From Massilia sp. IC2-477 (GTDB taxonomy: Bacteria; Pseudomonadota; Gammaproteobacteria; Burkholderiales; Burkholderiaceae_D): a stretch of DNA of 64,000 nucleotides. The first letter of the stretch is position 1, and every line of letters starts with the position of its first letter. The stretch covers positions 372,001 through 436,000 of the forward strand of contig NZ_JAJFEQ010000004.1 of the NCBI RefSeq assembly GCF_020707265.1. The letters are read 5' to 3'. Made by a program: the position numbers and the translations under genes. This document shows, piece after piece, positions 45,716 through 54,898 of the stretch. The notes beneath the pieces were generated by a model that saw only the letters and a list, made by a program, of their open reading frames with translations, was not told where the DNA came from and searched no databases.

Positions 45716-47053
45716 TTACTTCGCGCCCGGCTTCATCAGGTCGAGCAGCACCGCGGTTTCCGAGGCGATGAAGGAACGCACGGTCGGCTTGAAGTCCGGC
45801 TGCCACTGCGGCGAATGGGTGCCCGGCGGGTACTTGCCGGCCTGGCGTGCGGCCGCCAGCTTGCCCGGTTCGACGGCGCCAACGTGCAGCAGGATGGCCT
45901 TGACGCCGGCCTGGCCGTAGTTGGCGAAGTCTTCCGAGGTCATCTTGGCCGGCATCTCGCTCACATTCTGTTCGCCGATGGCGCCCTTGATCGCGGCGAC
46001 CGCGCGTGCGGTCAGTTCCGGATCGTTGTAGACCGAGTCGGCGCCCGGCTTGATATCGATGGTCGGTTCTTTCGGTGCGCCGGCGGCGATCGCCTCGCCC
46101 TTCACTTCACGGGCGATGCTGGCCAGTACGCGCTTGCGTACTTCCGGACGGAAGGTACGCACCGTCAGCATCAGCTTGACCTGGTCCGGCACCACGTTGG
46201 CCTGGGTGCCGCCATTGATGCTGCCGACGGTGATCACGACCGGGTCGGCCGGGTTGTTCTCGCGCGAGACCAGGGTCTGCAGCGCCATCACGACGCGCGC
46301 CGACATCACGACCGGGTCGCGGGTCTCGTGCGGGGTGGCGCCGTGGCCGCCCTGGCCGAAGATGGTGATGGTGATGGTGTCGGCCGAAGCGCGGAACGGG
46401 CCCGCGCGGTAGCCCACGTGGCCGGCCGGCAGCGTGCCTTCGTCGTGCATCGACAGCGCGTAGTCGGGCTTCGGGAAGCGGGTGAACAGGCCATCCTTCA
46501 GCATGGCCGCGGCGCCGGTCAGCGGCTCCTCGGCCGGCTGGCCGACCAGCATCAGGGTGCCGCTCCAGGCCTTGCGGTTGTCCGCCATCAGCTTGGCGGT
46601 GGCGTACCAGGCCGACATGTGGACGTCATGGCCGCAGGCGTGCATGGTCGGGACGGTCTCGCCGGCCGCGTTCTTCCCTAGGGCAGTGCTGGCGAACGGC
46701 AGGCCGGTCTTTTCCTGGACCGGCAGCGCATCCATTTCGGTACGCAGCATCACGGTCGGGCCGGGGCCGTTCTTCAGGATCGCCACCACACCGGTCCCGC
46801 CGACGCCGGTCGTGACATCGAAGCCGAGCGCCTTGACGCGTTCGGCGAGCTTCTTCGCGGTCTGGTGTTCATTGAAGGCCAGCTCCGGATTGCGGTGCAG
46901 GTCCTGGTACAGGGCTTCGACCGACGGGAACATCTTGTCGAGCTGGGCGGTGAATTCAGGCGGCAGGGGGGCGGCCTGGGTGCTGCCGGCGGCGAATACG
47001 CCGGCCAGCAGCAGCGGTTTCAACAGCGGGAGGAGACGGGAAGAATGTTTCAT
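45716..47053 (-). CDS. periplasmic M20 amidohydrolase (N-acyl amino acid/peptide deacylase)
   Basis: This 445-residue enzyme has a signal peptide (LLKPLLLAGVFAAGSTQAA) and the M20 motifs VMLRTEMDALPVQE and MHACGHDVHMSAW (metal ligands), VGQPAEEPLTGAAAML (catalytic Glu) and a C-terminal EMPAKMTSEDFANYGQ. Relatives such as hippurate hydrolase remove acyl groups from amino acids. It is transcribed opposite to, and lies between, two near-identical chemoreceptor genes, which could indicate that its substrate or product is sensed (inference). Confidence 0.92.
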   Translation of the reverse strand: MKHSSRLLPLLKPLLLAGVFAAGSTQAAPLPPEFTAQLDKMFPSVEALYQDLHRNPELAFNEHQTAKKLAERVKALGFDVTTGVGGTGVVAILKNGPGPTVMLRTEMDALPVQEKTGLPFASTALGKNAAGETVPTMHACGHDVHMSAWYATAKLMADNRKAWSGTLMLVGQPAEEPLTGAAAMLKDGLFTRFPKPDYALSMHDEGTLPAGHVGYRAGPFRASADTITITIFGQGGHGATPHETRDPVVMSARVVMALQTLVSRENNPADPVVITVGSINGGTQANVVPDQVKLMLTVRTFRPEVRKRVLASIAREVKGEAIAAGAPKEPTIDIKPGADSVYNDPELTARAVAAIKGAIGEQNVSEMPAKMTSEDFANYGQAGVKAILLHVGAVEPGKLAAARQAGKYPPGTHSPQWQPDFKPTVRSFIASETAVLLDLMKPGAK

Positions 47054-47333
47054 GATTATCTTGAAAAGCGGGGAAACGGGAAGCGGATCGGACTGACTTT
47101 AAGGTCATTTACCGAAGGGCGCAACCATAACAGGTCGATTTCCGTGCGGCAATATTTAACAATTGGTATAGTGAAAACTACGTAGAAAAAGTGTCGTAAA
47201 AATTTTTCAACTGCATTTTTTATTTCCCTTGGGTATGCGCTTACCCGTAAAATCCCTGCCTTGTTTGTGACTTCGCCAGCCCATTCGGCGCTGGCGCCTC
47301 ACGTCTCACCTCCCCCACACCAAGGAAGCAACA
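47054..47333. promoter_or_regulatory. AT-rich divergent promoter gap before second chemoreceptor
   Basis: This 280-bp gap separates the leftward M20 gene from the rightward chemoreceptor. It contains short palindromes: CTACGTAG about 47178-47185 and GGGTA-TGCGCT-TACCC about 47231-47246. No clear sigma-28 box was seen. No coding sequence is present. Confidence 0.35.
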
Positions 47334-49040
47334 ATGGGTTTCATTTCGAATATCCGGATTGGGCGCCGCCTCGGTCTCGGCTTTGCCGTGATCCTGGCGA
47401 TGACACTCCTCATTGCCATCGCCGGCATTTCGCGCCTGAACGAAGTTGCGGCCTCGACCCGCAACATGATGGCGGCTCCCCTTACCAAGGAACGCCTGAT
47501 CACCGACTGGTACAGCCTGAACTTCGCCTCGATCCGCCGCACCGCAGCGATCGTCAAGAGCACCGACCCTGCGCTCGGCCCCTACTTCAAGGAAGACGCC
47601 GCGGCCTCGGTCAAGAAGGCCGCCGAACTGCTCAAGCAGATCGAGCCGCTGATCGTCGAAGGTGCGGAAAAGACGCTGTTCGACAAGATCCTCGAGCAGC
47701 GCAAGGCCTATAGTTCTTCGCGCGACGGCGCCATCAAGGCCAAGGCCGACGGCAATGCCGAGGAAGCGGCGCGCATCCTCGATCAGGGCTTCACGCCGTC
47801 GGCGCAGAAGTACCAGGACCTCCTGCAGGAGCTGGTGCTCATGCAGCGTAACAGCATCGACCAGACCGCCAAGGCGATCGACGCCAGCGCCAGCCAGGAC
47901 GGCACCGTCATCGCCGTGCTGGCCGGCTGCGCCGTGCTGCTCGGCGCCATCCTCTCCTGGCTGCTCACGGTCGGCATCACGCGCCCGATCCGCGCCGCCG
48001 TGCTGGCCGCCGAGACCGTGGCCGCGGGCGACCTGACCCACCGCATCGACGCCGATTCGAAAGACGAGACCGGCGCCCTGCTGCGTGCCCTGCGCAACAT
48101 GAACGACAACCTGGCAAAGATCGTCAGCGAAGTGCGCAGCGGCACCGACACCATCGCTACCGGCTCGGCGGAAATCTCGGCCGGTAACTTCGACCTGTCC
48201 GCCCGCACCGAGCAGCAGGCCGGCGCACTGGAAGAAACCGCCGCCTCGATGGAAGAACTGACGACCACCGTGCGCCAGAACGCCGACAACGCGCGCCAGG
48301 CCAACCAGCTGGCGATCACGGCGTCCGATGTCGCGCTGCAGGCTGGCACTGCGGTCGAGCAGGTCATCGCCACCATGGGCTCGATCAACGACTCGTCCAA
48401 GAAGATCGTCGACATCATCGGTGTCATCGACGGCATCGCCTTCCAGACCAACATCCTGGCGCTGAACGCGGCGGTGGAAGCGGCGCGCGCCGGCGAACAG
48501 GGCCGCGGCTTCGCGGTCGTGGCGTCCGAAGTGCGTACCCTGGCGCAGCGCTCGGCCGCGGCGGCCAAGGAAATCAAGCTACTCATCGGCGACTCGGTCG
48601 ACAAGGTCGAAGCGGGCACCAGGCTGGTCGACCAGACCGGCGAGACCGTGGACCAGGTGGTGACCTCGATCCGCCGCGTGACCGACATCATGGCCGAGAT
48701 CGCGTCGGCCAGCCAGGAACAGACCGGCGGCATCGAGCAGGTCAACGGCGCCATCGGCCAGATGGACCAGGTGACCCAGCAGAACGCCGCGCTGGTCGAG
48801 GAATCGGCCGCAGCCGCCGCCTCGATGCAGGACCAGGCGGCCCGCCTGGCCCAGGTGGTTGGCGTGTTCAAGCTCGGCGCCGGTGCCGCTCCTGCCGTAA
48901 CGCCTGCCGCCGCCCCGGCAGCAGCCAAGGCGCGTACGCTGGCGCTGCCGGCCAAAGCCGCGAAGCCGGTCTCCAAAGCGGCGCCGGCGAACTCGCGCGC
49001 GGCTGCCCGTGACAAGGCTGAAGAGTGGGAAGCGTTCTAA
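47334..49040 (+). CDS. methyl-accepting chemotaxis protein, near-twin of the 43948 receptor
   Basis: This 568-residue receptor has a membrane helix ([18 protein letters not shown]), a four-helix sensor with [40 protein letters not shown], then a second helix, HAMP and signalling domain. From HAMP to the tip ([24 protein letters not shown]) it is almost identical to the receptor 3 kb upstream, also at the DNA level, so it is a recent duplicate or is subject to gene conversion. The tail ends EEWEAF: the tether keeps its frame but Thr is replaced by Ala. AAGGAAG precedes the ATG. Confidence 0.93.
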   Translation: MGFISNIRIGRRLGLGFAVILAMTLLIAIAGISRLNEVAASTRNMMAAPLTKERLITDWYSLNFASIRRTAAIVKSTDPALGPYFKEDAAASVKKAAELLKQIEPLIVEGAEKTLFDKILEQRKAYSSSRDGAIKAKADGNAEEAARILDQGFTPSAQKYQDLLQELVLMQRNSIDQTAKAIDASASQDGTVIAVLAGCAVLLGAILSWLLTVGITRPIRAAVLAAETVAAGDLTHRIDADSKDETGALLRALRNMNDNLAKIVSEVRSGTDTIATGSAEISAGNFDLSARTEQQAGALEETAASMEELTTTVRQNADNARQANQLAITASDVALQAGTAVEQVIATMGSINDSSKKIVDIIGVIDGIAFQTNILALNAAVEAARAGEQGRGFAVVASEVRTLAQRSAAAAKEIKLLIGDSVDKVEAGTRLVDQTGETVDQVVTSIRRVTDIMAEIASASQEQTGGIEQVNGAIGQMDQVTQQNAALVEESAAAAASMQDQAARLAQVVGVFKLGAGAAPAVTPAAAPAAAKARTLALPAKAAKPVSKAAPANSRAAARDKAEEWEAF

Positions 49041-49060
49041 GCGCTGCGCATAAAATGACG

Positions 49061-49089
49061 AAACGCCCGGCCTGCGCGCCGGGCGTTTT
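49061..49089 (+). terminator. rho-independent terminator after second chemoreceptor
   Basis: AAACGCCCGGC-N6-GCCGGGCGTTT is an 11-bp stem ending in TTTT, 20 bp after the stop codon. Confidence 0.9.
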
Positions 49090-49211
49090 GCTTTTCGCTG
49101 GTCAGTGCTTAGAATTTGACGATTTCGCGCGACACTCACCCTGTGTTTCCTTGACGCACTAGCGGCACTGCGGCAAAGTTTTGCCTGCACAGCGCCCATT
49201 TTTCCTTGCCC

Positions 49212-50372
49212 ATGCCCTTCGATTACCAGCAGCCGCCCACCGAAACCACCCAGGTCCAGCCTGCCGCTACCACCTCGTTCGATGAACAGTACGCAGAAGC
49301 CCGCCGCCTGGCGAATGCCGGCCAGCCCGGACTCGCGCTGGCGGCCTACAACACCCTGCTCGCACGCGCACCCGGCAACGTGGACCTGCTGCTCGGACGC
49401 GGCATCGTGCTCAGCCGCCTGGAGCGCTGGAGCGAGGCGGAAGCCGACCTGACGGCGGCGGCCAAGGCCTCGCCCGACTATGCCGATGTCTGGTTCGCAC
49501 TCGGCAATCTCTATCAATGGCAGGACCTGCCGGCCCGCGCCGCCGAGGCCTACGGGCGCGCCGCAGTGCTGCGTCCCGGTGATGCCGCGACGCTGGCGGC
49601 GCGCGAGCGCGCCCTGCGCGCCATGCAGCCGCGTCCCGGCACGCCGCAAGCCGCGATCGCCTCGGGCTATACCTGGACCGCGGGTCTGTCCGGCAGCTGG
49701 CAGGACGTTGGCGCCGGCCCGCGCTGGAACGACCAGACCCTGAGCCTGCGCCACTACGGCAAGCGCGGCTCGATCGGCTTCGAAGCGCTGCGCGCCCACC
49801 GTTTCGACCAGAGCGGCCGCGCATGGGCCGTCGACGCCTACGCCAGCCTGTGGGACGGCGCGTACGCCAACCTGCGCTACCAGCGCGCGCCGGCCGGGCG
49901 CCTGTTCCCGGCCAATTCGGGTCGCGTCGAGCTGTACCAGTCGCTGGGCAGGGGCTGGGAAGCATCGCTCAGCGAGGACGTGCTCGGCTTCGAGTCGCGC
50001 GTGAACATCCATGGGGTCGGCCTCGGTAAATATGCCGGCGACTTCTATGTGCAGCTGCGCCACCAGAACATCGTCTCCGATAACTCGCGCGGCGCGGGCC
50101 AGCGCCTGCTGGCCCGCTGGTACTACGCCGGCGACAGCGCGGGCGACGGCGCCAGCTACCTGGAGATGAGCGCGAACCGCGGCCGCAGCGACGACCCGCT
50201 CTCGCTCACCGGGGGCCGCGCGCGCTCCGGTGGTGGCAGCCTCACCTGGGTCCACTACCTGTCGCGCCACTGGGGCGGCAAGGTCGGCGCCAGATTCGCC
50301 AGGAGCGGCGCGGGCGGCGCGAGCGAGGCGCGCGAGCGCGGCCTCAGCGTCGGGCTGTATCGCCGCTGGTAA
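49212..50372 (+). CDS. TPR plus YaiO-family outer-membrane beta-barrel protein, signal peptide not seen
   Basis: This protein of about 386 residues has TPR-like repeats at the start (DEQYAEARRLANAGQPGLALAAYNTLLARAPGN; WSEAEADLTAAAKASPDYADVWFALGNLYQWQ) and a C-terminal barrel of alternating polar and aromatic strands ending in LYRRW, the YaiO-type organisation. Relatives are exported through polysaccharide or outer-membrane systems. The visible N-terminus (MPFDYQQPPTETTQVQ) is not a signal peptide. Upstream in the same frame the next stop is at 49152-49154 and no good start lies between. Either a signal was lost or the start is wrong. Terminal Trp fits a barrel. Confidence 0.75.
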   Translation: MPFDYQQPPTETTQVQPAATTSFDEQYAEARRLANAGQPGLALAAYNTLLARAPGNVDLLLGRGIVLSRLERWSEAEADLTAAAKASPDYADVWFALGNLYQWQDLPARAAEAYGRAAVLRPGDAATLAARERALRAMQPRPGTPQAAIASGYTWTAGLSGSWQDVGAGPRWNDQTLSLRHYGKRGSIGFEALRAHRFDQSGRAWAVDAYASLWDGAYANLRYQRAPAGRLFPANSGRVELYQSLGRGWEASLSEDVLGFESRVNIHGVGLGKYAGDFYVQLRHQNIVSDNSRGAGQRLLARWYYAGDSAGDGASYLEMSANRGRSDDPLSLTGGRARSGGGSLTWVHYLSRHWGGKVGARFARSGAGGASEARERGLSVGLYRRW

Positions 50373-50457
50373 GCCGGCCGCTCTGTCTTTTGACCGATCG
50401 CGCCCTCGCCCTTCGCCAACTAAAATATACGCTGTATAAATAACGACGAGGCGTTAC

Positions 50458-50994
50458 ATGATCACTGGGCACATTTTTATCGCCACCAGCCTGGACGGCT
50501 ACATCGCCCGTCCCGACGGCGACATCGGCTGGCTGCTGCAGCGTGACGATCCATCCGAAGACCACGGCTATGACGAGTTCATCGCGGACAAGGACTGCAT
50601 CGTGATGGGCCGCGGCAGCTACGAGAAGGCGCTCGGCTTCGACCCGTGGCCCTATGATCGCCCCGTGCTGGTGCTGTCGCGCCGGCTGGCCGGAACGGCG
50701 GTGCCAGCGGCCCTCGAAGGCAGGGTTAGCTTTTCCGACGCCACGCCCCAGCAGGCCATGGCGCAGCTGGCAGCACAGGGCGTGCGCCGGGTCTATGTCG
50801 ACGGCGGGCAGCTGGTGCAGTCCTTCATTCGCGCCGGCCTGGTCGAAGACGTGGTGCTGAGCACCGTCCCAGTCCTGATCGGCGCCGGCTGCCCCTTGTT
50901 CGGCGCGCTGGCGCGGGACGTGGCACTGGCCCTGGTAGCCAGCCGCAGCTTCCCTTCGGGCCTGGTGCAATCCACCTACCGCTTCCTGCGATGA
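50458..50994 (+). CDS. dihydrofolate reductase/RibD C-terminal family reductase
   Basis: This 178-residue protein begins GHIFIATSLDGYIARPDGDIGWL, as in RibD-C/DHFR-like proteins, with CIVMGRGSYEKAL and RRVYVDGGQLVQSFIRAGLVEDV further on. The fold binds NADPH; most members have unknown substrates. GACGAGG precedes the ATG. TATAC-GCT-GTATA, about 50430-50442, is an inverted repeat in its promoter and may be the operator of the TetR gene behind it. The stop overlaps the next ATG (ATGA). Confidence 0.86.
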   Translation: MITGHIFIATSLDGYIARPDGDIGWLLQRDDPSEDHGYDEFIADKDCIVMGRGSYEKALGFDPWPYDRPVLVLSRRLAGTAVPAALEGRVSFSDATPQQAMAQLAAQGVRRVYVDGGQLVQSFIRAGLVEDVVLSTVPVLIGAGCPLFGALARDVALALVASRSFPSGLVQSTYRFLR

Positions 50995-51566
50995 GCCGGC
51001 CCCGTGGCCGCCCCCCAGGAGGCGCGGGCGTGACGCGCGAGGCCATCCTGGGCGCCGCGCTGGCCCTGCTCGACGAGAACGGCGCCAATGTCAGCATGCG
51101 TGCGCTTGCCACGCGCCTGGGCGTCACCCCGATGAGCCTCTACCACCATGTCGGCGACCGCGCGTCCCTGCTGCAGGCCTTGTGCGAGCGTGTGTACGGC
51201 GCCGTGCTCGACGAGAACGATGCCGGCGCCGACGCGCGCACACAGGTTCGGGCGCTGCTCACCCGCTACCACGACGCCGTCGGCCGCCATCCGCAGCTGA
51301 CCCTGGCAGTCTTCGCCGAACCTGCCGCCTTCGCCGGCACGGCGCAGCGCATCACCCAGCACCTCACCGGACTGCTGTCGTCCCTCACGCCCGGGCATCT
51401 GCTGTGGCGCGACATCCTGGTCGACCATGTGCACGGCAGCGGCCTCGCACTGTGCGCGGCGCGCGGCGATGGCGCCCAGCTTGAGGCCATGCGCGTGCAG
51501 TACGGACGGGCGCTGGACTGCATGCTGGAGCGGCTCGCAGATCCTGTCGCCGGTAATCGTACCTAG
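50991..51566 (+). CDS. TetR-family transcriptional regulator
   Basis: This 191-residue repressor has a TetR-type helix-turn-helix, AILGAALALLDENGANVSMRALATRLGVTPMSLYHHVGDRASLLQAL, and a ligand-binding C-terminal domain. The start overlaps the reductase stop by 4 nt (ATGA), so it is coupled to that gene and probably controls it. The stop (51564-51566) overlaps the stop of the convergent gene on the other strand by three bases. Confidence 0.9.
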   Translation: MSRPRGRPPGGAGVTREAILGAALALLDENGANVSMRALATRLGVTPMSLYHHVGDRASLLQALCERVYGAVLDENDAGADARTQVRALLTRYHDAVGRHPQLTLAVFAEPAAFAGTAQRITQHLTGLLSSLTPGHLLWRDILVDHVHGSGLALCAARGDGAQLEAMRVQYGRALDCMLERLADPVAGNRT

Positions 51567-51973
51567 AACAGCGAGAAATCGATCTCGCAGGTATCGGCGA
51601 GCACCCGGTCGGCCGTGACCTCGGCCGTCACCAGGGCCTGGTAACCAGGTTCGAGGTAGCACCCGATGGTCAAGCGTCGGCCTGGTTCGAACGCCAGTTC
51701 GACGTCGCTCTCGCCCTGGGGCTCCACGAACACCGATTTGCGTTCGCCGGGCGCGAGATAGCCGATGGGATAGGCGTTTCCGGTTACGTGGACGACAGCG
51801 CCGCGCAGGGGTTCGCTGCCGCGGTTGGTCACCGTCACTGTGATTCGCGCGGGCACGGCGAGGTCGATGAAGATGACGACCAGCAGTGCCAGGATGCAGT
51901 ACAGCGGCAGGCGCAACACGTGGCGGCTCAGCCGTTTTACCCGATAGAGCGATGTGTGCACAGCCTTAGTCAT
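51563..51973 (-). CDS. membrane-anchored protein, unknown
   Basis: This 136-residue protein has one hydrophobic helix (LRLPLYCILALLVVIFIDLAV), then a small beta-rich domain with TVTNRGSEPLRGAVVHVTGNAYPIGYLAPGERKSVFVEP, which looks like an immunoglobulin-like fold, and a C-terminal CEIDFSLF. I recognise no family. Its first 8 nt overlap the end of the gene upstream (51966-51973), so the two are coupled and probably act together. Confidence 0.65.
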   Translation of the reverse strand: MTKAVHTSLYRVKRLSRHVLRLPLYCILALLVVIFIDLAVPARITVTVTNRGSEPLRGAVVHVTGNAYPIGYLAPGERKSVFVEPQGESDVELAFEPGRRLTIGCYLEPGYQALVTAEVTADRVLADTCEIDFSLF

Positions 51974-52457
51974 CCGTATCCTCCAGGAGCTCACGGTTTC
52001 GGAGGCGCTCGAACAGTCCACCGTCACGGGTGACGACGAACATATGTGGCGTGCCTGTTCCCAGCACGTGGCGCGGCCTGCATTGGCGGACCTGTTCCCA
52101 GAACGCCCTGGCTTCGTCGTTCTCGGCCAATACGGAAAAGCCGAATACATTGACGTGCTGCCGCACCGGGAACACGGCGGGGGCGTCGTCGAACACGTAC
52201 CATTCGTCGAAGCCCGGCGTGGGCAGGCAGTCGATACTTGCGACGCCGGCGCTGAGCGTTACATCGCCTTCCCTGCACCACCCTGCTTCCAGTTCGGCCG
52301 CGGATGGGGGGTAGGCGCCGCTGTCGCAGGAGACGATCGCCACCCGCCGGCCCAGCACCAGCTCAGGTGCGACCGCCAGCAGGTCGGCCAGCGAGGGATC
52401 CCACGCGAACGACCAGTCGATCACCAGGTATCCATCCCGTTCGCCGGTGCGCGGCAT
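51966..52457 (-). CDS. unknown cytoplasmic protein, coupled to the membrane protein downstream
   Basis: This 163-residue protein contains YLVIDWSFAWDPSLADLLAVAPELVLGRR, IVSCDSGAYPPSAAE, and VNVFGFSVLAENDEARAFWEQVRQCRP. No signal peptide or known motif is visible. A GGGAGG lies seven bases before the ATG at 52457, which decides between three close in-frame starts. Two-gene units of this size with a membrane partner occur in toxin immunity and in envelope maintenance alike; nothing here chooses between them. Confidence 0.62.
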   Translation of the reverse strand: MPRTGERDGYLVIDWSFAWDPSLADLLAVAPELVLGRRVAIVSCDSGAYPPSAAELEAGWCREGDVTLSAGVASIDCLPTPGFDEWYVFDDAPAVFPVRQHVNVFGFSVLAENDEARAFWEQVRQCRPRHVLGTGTPHMFVVTRDGGLFERLRNRELLEDTDD

Positions 52458-52633
52458 ATGCATTCCTCCCATCGTGACGGCTCGACCCAGTATAACCCGC
52501 AGTGCGGGGCGGCCTGCGGTAGCGATACCTGAGCCCCGGCAAGCCGTTTTGCGCTACCTTCGCGGTTCCTGCTGCGCTTGCCGCGCGATGGCGGTAAGAT
52601 CGCGCCGCATTCAACCATTCCCTTTTCTAGCTC

Positions 52634-54883
52634 ATGTTCCACGCTTCCCTGCCCCGCCTGGCCGCCCGCGCCACGCTGCTCGCCACCCTGCTGCTGCCGG
52701 CCGCCGCCCCTGCCGGCATCCTGGACGAGGTGCCGGACATCGGCGCCGTCACCGACTACCGTCCCAAGATCCCGCTGCGGGTGTACTCGGCCGACAAGGT
52801 CCTGATCGGCGAATTCGGCGCCGAGCGGCGCGACTTCGTGCCGATCGCGAAGATCCCGCCGCTGATGAAGGCAGCCGTGCTGTCGATCGAGGACGCGCGC
52901 TTCTACGAGCATGGCGGCATCGACTGGATCCGCGCGCTCGGTGCGGCCAAGGCCAACATCGCTGCGATGGGTCACGCCCAGGGCGGCTCCACCATCACCA
53001 TGCAGGTGGCGCGCAACTTCTTCCTGTCGCGCGACAAGACCCTGCCGCGCAAGCTGACCGAGGTGGCGCTGGCCTACAAGATCGAGCAGGCCTTATCGAA
53101 AGACCAGATCCTCGAGGTCTACATGAACCAGATCTACCTGGGCCAGCGCTCCTACGGCTTCTCCAGCGCCGCACGCACCTATTTCGGCAAGCCGCTCGAG
53201 TCGCTGAGCGTGGCCGAGATGGCGATGCTGGCCGGGCTGCCGCAAAACCCCTCGCGCCATAACCCGGTCGCCAATCCGGAGCGCGCGCAACAGCGCCAGC
53301 GCGCGGTCCTGAAGCGCATGTTCGAGCTCGGGAAGATCAGCGAGCCCCAGTACCGCAAGGCGCTGGCCGAGCCGCTGCGCGTGCGGCGCGACGGCGGCGG
53401 TCCGGGCGCGGGCGCCGAATACGTCGCCGAGCTGGCGCGCCAGGCGGCCTACGCCCGCTTCGGCCAGGCTGCCTACGAGCACGGCTACACCGTCACCACC
53501 AGCATCCATGCGGCCGAACAAACCGCCGCCTACGAGGCGGTGCGCCGCAGCGCCATCGCCTACGACCGCCGCAACGGCTACCGCGGCCCGGAAGCGCGCA
53601 TCGCCCTGCCCAAGGCGGGCGAGGCGCGCACCGAGGCGATCCAGGAAGCGCTGCAGAAGCAGCCGGCGGTGAGCGGTTTCGCGCCGGCTGTGGTGCTGTC
53701 GGCCTCGCCCAAGCGGGTGCGCGTCGCCCCCCGCGACGGCGATACCGTCGAGATCAGCGGCGCCGGGCTTGCCTTCGCCGCGCCGGCCCTGACGCCCGCG
53801 GCCAGGGCCGGCGTCAAGCTGGCGCCGGGCGCCGTCGTCCGCATCGCGCGCAACGGCAAGGATGGCTGGGCGATCACCCAGTTGCCGCAGGTGGCTGCGG
53901 CATTTGTCGCCCTCGACGCCCAGACCGGCAGCGTACGCGCGCTGGTCGGCGGCGTGGACTTCCAGCTGCAAAAGCTCAACCACGTGACCCAGGCCTGGCG
54001 CCAGCCCGGCTCCAGCATCAAGCCCTTCGTGTATTCGGCGGCGCTGGAGCGCGGTTTCTTCCCGGGCACCACCATCCTCGACGAGCCGCTCGATCTGTCG
54101 GGCGAGAAGGCCTATGCCAACTGGTCGCCGCGCAACGACGACAACCTGTTCGAGGGTCCGGTGACGATGCGCCATGCGCTCACCCATTCGCGCAACGTGC
54201 CCACCGTGCGCATGCTGCGCGCCGTCGAGGTCGAGCATGCGCGCGAGCACCTGGGACGCTTCGGCTTCGACCCGGCGCGTCACCCGAGCAACCTGACCCT
54301 GGCCCTCGGCACCGGCGCGGTGACGCCGCTGCAGATGGCCGGCGCCTACGCCGTGCTGGCCAACGGCGGCTACCGCGTCGAGCCGCAGCTCGGCATGACG
54401 ATCCAGGACCGTGACGGCAAGGTCCTGTTCGAAAGCGGCAAGCCGGGCGCGCCGCAGGAAAACGCGCGCGTGCTGGATGCGCGCAACGCCTTTATCGTGG
54501 ATTCCATGCTGCGCGACGCGGCAAGGGCCGGCACCGCCGCCCAGGCCTCGCGCCTGCTGAACCGCGGCGACCTGGCGGGCAAGACCGGCACCACCAGCAA
54601 TGCCATCGACGCCTGGTTCGCGGGCTATGGCGGCAATGTGGTTGCGGTGGCGTGGATGGGCTACGACGACCCGCGCTCGCTGGGCGGGCGCGAATACGGC
54701 TCGACGATGGCGCTGCCGGTGTGGGTCGACTACATGCGGGTGGCGCTGGCGAAGACGCCGCAACGCGAGCGCCCCGCGCCCGAGGGGCTGGTGCGTTCTA
54801 GCGGGGACTGGGTGTATGCGGAATTTGCCGAGCAGCCGCCCCCATCGTCGGAAGCGGCTGCAGCGGCGATCATGGCGCAATGA
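52634..54883 (+). CDS. class A penicillin-binding protein (PBP1A type)
   Basis: This 749-residue bifunctional peptidoglycan synthase has a glycosyltransferase-51 domain with EDARFYEHGG (Glu86 and neighbours, residues 86-95) and GGSTITMQVARNFFL. Its transpeptidase domain has SSIK (Ser460, Lys463), SRN (519-521) and KTG (650-652). The N-terminus is signal-like and hydrophobic (LLATLLLPAAAP) rather than the usual cytoplasmic tail and anchor, so the protein may be released or only weakly anchored. It polymerises and cross-links murein in the periplasm. Confidence 0.93.
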   Translation: MFHASLPRLAARATLLATLLLPAAAPAGILDEVPDIGAVTDYRPKIPLRVYSADKVLIGEFGAERRDFVPIAKIPPLMKAAVLSIEDARFYEHGGIDWIRALGAAKANIAAMGHAQGGSTITMQVARNFFLSRDKTLPRKLTEVALAYKIEQALSKDQILEVYMNQIYLGQRSYGFSSAARTYFGKPLESLSVAEMAMLAGLPQNPSRHNPVANPERAQQRQRAVLKRMFELGKISEPQYRKALAEPLRVRRDGGGPGAGAEYVAELARQAAYARFGQAAYEHGYTVTTSIHAAEQTAAYEAVRRSAIAYDRRNGYRGPEARIALPKAGEARTEAIQEALQKQPAVSGFAPAVVLSASPKRVRVAPRDGDTVEISGAGLAFAAPALTPAARAGVKLAPGAVVRIARNGKDGWAITQLPQVAAAFVALDAQTGSVRALVGGVDFQLQKLNHVTQAWRQPGSSIKPFVYSAALERGFFPGTTILDEPLDLSGEKAYANWSPRNDDNLFEGPVTMRHALTHSRNVPTVRMLRAVEVEHAREHLGRFGFDPARHPSNLTLALGTGAVTPLQMAGAYAVLANGGYRVEPQLGMTIQDRDGKVLFESGKPGAPQENARVLDARNAFIVDSMLRDAARAGTAAQASRLLNRGDLAGKTGTTSNAIDAWFAGYGGNVVAVAWMGYDDPRSLGGREYGSTMALPVWVDYMRVALAKTPQRERPAPEGLVRSSGDWVYAEFAEQPPPSSEAAAAAIMAQ

Positions 54884-54898
54884 AGCGCCGCGGCAGGT

